DNA of 64,000 nucleotides from an uncultured Lachnospiraceae bacterium (lineage in GTDB: Bacteria > Bacillota > Clostridia > Lachnospirales > Lachnospiraceae), in assembly GCA_910578405.1 (NCBI GenBank), contig CAJTQO010000014.1, positions 12,795-76,794 of the forward strand, given 5' to 3'. The notes under the pieces were generated by a model. It was not told where the DNA came from. It did not search any database and was given only the letters and a program-made list of their open reading frames with translations. Shown here piece after piece: positions 60,870-64,000 of this stretch; within the stretch, counting starts at the first letter, position 1, and each line of letters opens with the position of its first letter. Made by a program: the position numbers and the translations under genes.

Positions 60870-60937
60870 ATTTTGCATAGCGCTTGGAAGCGGTTGAAAT
60901 GTACGGTCGGCTTTTGTTTAAGGGAAGGGGCGTTTAT

Positions 60938-61074
60938 TAGGAAGCCTGGAAGGGTTTGCAGAATGGGAATAGAATTAGGAAGCCTGGAAGGGTTTGCAGA
61001 ATGGGAATGTAACTAGGAAGCCTGGAAGGGTTTGCAGAACGGGAATAGAATTAGGAAGCCTGGAAGGGTTTGGC
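60938..61074 (+). repeat. 38-bp tandem repeat array, about 3.6 copies
   Basis: Copies start at 60938, 60976, 61014 and 61052, exactly 38 bp apart, with consensus TAGGAAGCCTGGAAGGGTTT then GCAGAATGGGAATAGAAT. The fourth copy is partial. It fills most of the 301-bp gap between the fusion gene and the DUF6020 gene; the rest of the gap shows nothing else. The unit is not a multiple of three and there are no spacers, so it is neither coding nor CRISPR. Confidence 0.93.
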
Positions 61075-61170
61075 AAAAGGGGTTTATAGGAAGTTTGGAG
61101 AATATTTGTAAAATAAAATTTGCGGAAGGAAGCGGCAAAAGAGCGGAGGGCATACAGGGGCGTGAAGGGT

Positions 61171-63090
61171 ATGTGGGAAAACGGGAAAAAGGATAAAGTG
61201 GTTTTGGCGGTTTCGGGTGCATTGGCCCTGGCTGCGGTCTGGGGCCTGCCGCAGATGCTGAATCTAAAGGGAAATACGCTGGCGGTTAGCAATAGTTGGT
61301 TTAGCGTGTTTATGTATGGCGTTTTATGGTTTATGTGTTACCGGGCATTGTCTGCGGTCTGGTTGGGAAGGGTGTGCGGTAACACAGCGGCAAAAGGCAG
61401 GGGGAAGACAGGGGGCGACGGAAGCGGCAAAAGCCATGGGCTGTGGGCGGCGGGCGCCATTGCCGGGCTGTTTTCCCTCTGCACTGCGTTTGGGGTGCAG
61501 TTAGACCGGGCGGAAAATGTGGATTTCAGGGACGGCAGGATGTGGCTGGCAGTATTGATATGGGCAGTGGTATGGGCGGTTTGGATATACTATGGTTGGA
61601 TGTGGCTGGAACAGAGAAGCGGTCGGGAGGCGACGCAAGGGGCGCTGTCTGCTGCGGGAAGAGGAGGCAGGAGCGTTGGGAAGGGACGGCTGTCCCTATG
61701 GCTTGGGAAATGGGATGGCCTGGCAGGATGGAAACAGGCATGTTTGACGGCGGTTTTTTTGTTTTTTTGCTGGTTTGTGGTTTTCCTGGCGGTTTATCCC
61801 GGATTTTTTGTGTATGATGCGCAGGATGAGCTGGCGCAGGTGCAGACGAGGCAGTTTACCACCCATCATCCGCTTCCTCATGTGCTGCTGTTGGGGGGCG
61901 TTATACAGGCGGTGCATAAGATAACGGGATTGTACAATATGGGCATTGCCGTATATACGCTTTTGCAGATGGCGGTAATGGCCGGAGTGTTTGCTTATGC
62001 GCTTATGCGCTTAAAGCGGTCAGGGGTCTGCAGATGGCTGCGGGTGGTCAGCGCGTTATATTTTGCCTGTTTTCCGGTCAATGTGATGTTTGTGCTTTGT
62101 TCGGCCAAGGACGGCATTTTCAGTGGGGCGCTGTTGCTGTTGCTTGTCTGCCTGACGGAAATGGCTTTGCGGCCGGAGGAGTTTTTTTCCAATCGGAAGA
62201 AGATGCTGTTGTTTGGCTTTAGCGCTTGGGTGATGATGAGTTTCCGGCATAATGGGCTGTATGCTTTTTTGGCGCTGGCGCCTGTCATGCTTCTTTTTTA
62301 TGGAAAAGGGCGGCGAAAGAAGATGGGACTGCTGCTTGTGGCTGTGTTTGCGGCATATGGGCTGACGTCGTCGGCGTTTGCCGGGGCGTTGTCCGCACAG
62401 GCGGGAGGAAAGCAGGAGATGCTGACCGTGCCGGTGCAGCAGCTTGCCCGTGTCTGGAAGTATGAGGAGGAGAGCCTGACCCAGGGGCAGAAAGAAACGT
62501 TGTATGAAATCCTGCCCAAGGACGCGCTTTCTTTTTATACGCCGAAAGTGTCGGATGGGGTGAAGCGATGGTTTGACAATGAGGCGTTTGCTTCGCAACC
62601 GGGGAAATATATCCGGCTGTGGGCAAAGGTAGGGGCGCAGCATCCGTTTACTTACCTGAATGCCTGGTTTATGACTTCTTATGGTTTCTGGTACCCGGAT
62701 ACTGTGATTGACGTATACCGGGGGAACGGAGTGTTCACTTTTACTTATGGGGACAGTTCCTTTTTCGGCTATGAGGTGGAGTTGCCGGGACAGCGGGAAA
62801 GCAAGATTCCCTGGCTGGACCGTTGGTACCGGGCTATGTCGTTGGAAATTGCCCAACAGAATGTCCCGGTGGTTTCCATGCTGTTTTCGCCGGGTTTTCT
62901 TTTCTGGATATTTGCGTTCACGGGTGGATATGCTTATTATAGGAAGAAATATGGGCTGCTGCTTCCGTTTGGGCTATTGTTTCTTGTGTGGCTGACCGTG
63001 ATTTTAGGCCCCACTTACCTGCCGCGCTATGTGCTGATTTTATGGTTTGCGCTGCCGGGAGCTGCAGCAGTTCTTGTAAATAAGGATTAA
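61171..63090 (+). CDS. DUF6020-family polytopic membrane protein (GT-C-like)
   Basis: The 639-residue protein has about 12 membrane segments. The family-type motif FLAVYPGFFVYDAQDELAQV, followed by TTHHPLPHVLLLGG, lies after the fourth or so segment and resembles DUF6020 and GT-C proteins that have an acidic outside loop and a His pair. Two Gly/Lys/Arg-rich inserts (nt 61390-61440 and 61610-61690) lie in cytoplasmic loops. ATG 61171 follows AGGGG. The frame stays open for 42 codons beyond its TAA (63088-63090), with pentapeptide repeats. Confidence 0.7.
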   Translation: MWENGKKDKVVLAVSGALALAAVWGLPQMLNLKGNTLAVSNSWFSVFMYGVLWFMCYRALSAVWLGRVCGNTAAKGRGKTGGDGSGKSHGLWAAGAIAGLFSLCTAFGVQLDRAENVDFRDGRMWLAVLIWAVVWAVWIYYGWMWLEQRSGREATQGALSAAGRGGRSVGKGRLSLWLGKWDGLAGWKQACLTAVFLFFCWFVVFLAVYPGFFVYDAQDELAQVQTRQFTTHHPLPHVLLLGGVIQAVHKITGLYNMGIAVYTLLQMAVMAGVFAYALMRLKRSGVCRWLRVVSALYFACFPVNVMFVLCSAKDGIFSGALLLLLVCLTEMALRPEEFFSNRKKMLLFGFSAWVMMSFRHNGLYAFLALAPVMLLFYGKGRRKKMGLLLVAVFAAYGLTSSAFAGALSAQAGGKQEMLTVPVQQLARVWKYEEESLTQGQKETLYEILPKDALSFYTPKVSDGVKRWFDNEAFASQPGKYIRLWAKVGAQHPFTYLNAWFMTSYGFWYPDTVIDVYRGNGVFTFTYGDSSFFGYEVELPGQRESKIPWLDRWYRAMSLEIAQQNVPVVSMLFSPGFLFWIFAFTGGYAYYRKKYGLLLPFGLLFLVWLTVILGPTYLPRYVLILWFALPGAAAVLVNKD

Positions 63091-63102
63091 CTGTGCTATA
63101 CT
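63074..63102 (+). promoter_or_regulatory. Sigma-70-type promoter, extended -10, at the end of the DUF6020 gene
   Basis: TTGTAA (63074-63079), a 17-bp spacer and TATACT (63097-63102) preceded by TGC. It spans the stop codon of the DUF6020 gene and could drive the gene that starts at 63298, with a leader of about 190 nt. Confidence 0.55.
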
Positions 63103-63219
63103 ATGCCGGAGGTTGGTAAAATATGCCGGAAAGAGTTGCCAGAAAAAGTTTTACAAAAAGATATTTTGCAAGAAGATATTTTACCGGAAAATGTTTTGGC
63201 GGAAAATAGGAAAATCTAG
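63103..63219 (+). other. Pentapeptide-repeat frame downstream of the DUF6020 stop (possible lost tail or small ORF)
   Basis: Five units of 15 bp (63130-63204) read KELPE, KVLQK, DILQE, DILPE and NVLAE, in the same frame as the DUF6020 gene, uninterrupted from its TAA to the TAG at 63217. Variation between units is largely synonymous at Leu codons (TTA/TTG), which points to past coding use. A second frame from ATG 63123 has GGAGG 10 bp upstream and gives a basic 28-residue peptide (MPERVARKSFTKRYFARRYF...) that ends at 63209. I cannot tell whether either is made today. Confidence 0.4.
63130..63204 (+). repeat. 15-bp period tandem repeat
   Basis: Five units, for example GATATTTTGCAAGAA, GATATTTTACCGGAA and AATGTTTTGGCGGAA, lie in register with codons of the upstream gene. 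Confidence 0.75.
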
Positions 63220-63297
63220 CAAAACATTTGTTTGGAATATGGTATATAGAGTATAGGATTTAGAATACGGAATGTAAAATAGGAATGGAGATTTGGT

Positions 63298-64000
63298 ATG
63301 TATAAAGTGGTGAAACAGAGCCGGGCTATACAGTGCGTTATAATTGTATTGACGTTTCTTGTCATGCTGACCATATATCCCTTGCGGCTGTGGGAGGAGA
63401 CGATACCGTCGGTAAGCAACCAGAGGCTGGCAGGTTCCTCCGACAGTGTGGGGGAGGATTATTTATTGCAGCGTTTTATTGCCCAGTATGACCATTTGGG
63501 CACAATCAGCCTGTATGTGGTGGATTTCCAGAATGGGTGGAATTATGACCAGCGGGTGGATTATTTCCTGTTCCGTATGCTGGATTCGGACATGGAGATT
63601 ATGTTTGAACAGCAGGTGGACGTGCGGTTTATTGATATTCCCGGTTTCTGCCCTGTATATATCAACGAAGATTTGGAAGTGGGGAAGGATTACTATTTTT
63701 TCCTGCAGGGGGTGAAAGGGAGCCGGGTCTGGTTCGGGCTGGAGGAAACGGAACAGGCAGGCACGCCTTATGTGAGCCGTCTGATTTACAATTATGATGA
63801 GGTGGAGGGACACAACATCATTGGGGAATACCATTATACGGTGCCGCTGCGCAAGGATAAGGTGTTCCGGTATGGCCTTGTTTTGGGCGCTGTGCTGGCA
63901 GCTCTTTTAGCGGCGGTGGAGTTATTTACCAGGCTGACGAAAAAGGACAGGCTGGTTACGGTAGGGTATGCGCTTCGTATGTCAGCCAATGGGCTGGCGG
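63298..64000 (+). CDS. Membrane protein, N-terminal part (truncated by window edge)
   Basis: The frame is open from ATG 63298 to the right edge, giving 234 visible residues. One membrane segment (about 12-28, QCVIIVLTFLVMLTIYPL) is followed by an outside domain of about 165 residues rich in Tyr, Asp and Phe (SLYVVDFQNGWNYDQRVDYF). A second membrane segment follows at about 198-215 (YGLVLGAVLAALLAAVELF). This looks like the start of another large surface-glycan membrane protein, but the family cannot be named from this part. It may use the promoter at 63074-63102. GGAATGGAG lies upstream of the ATG. Confidence 0.7.
   Translation, partial: MYKVVKQSRAIQCVIIVLTFLVMLTIYPLRLWEETIPSVSNQRLAGSSDSVGEDYLLQRFIAQYDHLGTISLYVVDFQNGWNYDQRVDYFLFRMLDSDMEIMFEQQVDVRFIDIPGFCPVYINEDLEVGKDYYFFLQGVKGSRVWFGLEETEQAGTPYVSRLIYNYDEVEGHNIIGEYHYTVPLRKDKVFRYGLVLGAVLAALLAAVELFTRLTKKDRLVTVGYALRMSANGLA

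Noticed and set aside
60938..61074. CRISPR array
   Set aside because: The 38-bp units are directly adjacent with no unique spacers, and no cas genes are near.

Overview
The window looks like a chromosomal segment of a low-to-mid G+C Firmicute, most likely a Lachnospiraceae-type (Clostridia) gut bacterium. The reasons are a Spo0A-type DNA-binding domain, strong AGGAGG ribosome sites, extended -10 (TGnTATAAT) promoters, an EpsG-like membrane protein, and a set of alpha- and beta-mannoside enzymes (GH125, GH130, GH38) typical of gut commensals. No rRNA, tRNA, CRISPR array or transposase was recognised. Almost everything from 4.0 kb to the right edge is accessory surface-glycan machinery on the + strand.

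Layout: (1) 1-3.8 kb holds the tail of an SMC/Rad50-like ATPase, a hemerythrin/response-regulator fusion, a stand-alone Spo0A C-terminal domain, and a GNAT on the minus strand. (2) 4.0-20.1 kb is an exopolysaccharide cluster behind a consensus promoter at 3978-4006. It contains several GT2/GT4 glycosyltransferases, a polyprenyl-phosphate sugar-1-phosphate transferase, a Wzz-like protein fused to a degenerate BY-kinase, an EpsG-like protein, a membrane-anchored GH-like DUF5722 protein and a GT-C transferase, with a radical SAM protein and a small thiol-redox protein embedded. (3) 20.3-27.5 kb carries a Gfo/Idh/MocA oxidoreductase, a sugar isomerase-like protein, an AAA/PD-(D/E)XK ATPase, a lipoprotein, GH125 and GH130, ending in a strong terminator. 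(4) 27.6-29.8 kb is a minus-strand Nudix/sodium:amino-acid symporter pair.

(5) 30.2-42.9 kb is a pseudaminic acid-type cluster: pseB, pseC, a GT2, an aminotransferase-PseG fusion, pseF, pseI, an ATP-grasp enzyme, a DUF6440 small protein, a possible sialyltransferase-like enzyme, a GT2 and a ChbG-like deacetylase. No stand-alone pseH is seen. (6) 43.0-46.9 kb has a GH38 alpha-mannosidase convergent with an AraC-family regulator. (7) 47.2-50.7 kb is a more A+T-rich restriction-modification island (C5 methyltransferase plus PD-(D/E)XK protein). (8) 50.8-64 kb is a second glycan-assembly region: ABC flippase-type transporter, GtrA, acyltransferase 3, several GT-C-like membrane proteins, WecE and a fused acetyltransferase-GT2.

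Inferred working model: the two glycan clusters make activated deoxy-amino sugars (CMP-nonulosonate and dTDP-Fuc4NAc-like) and polyprenyl-phosphate-linked sugars. GT-C enzymes would then transfer the lipid-linked sugars outside the membrane. The mannosidases and the phosphorylase point to cytoplasmic use of mannose-rich glycans. The most unusual items are two enzyme fusions (aminotransferase-PseG and GNAT-GT2), hairpin-bearing repeats around pseF/pseI and pseB, an in-frame pentapeptide-repeat tail behind a stop codon at 63088, and a 125-bp duplicated fragment of a GT-C gene.
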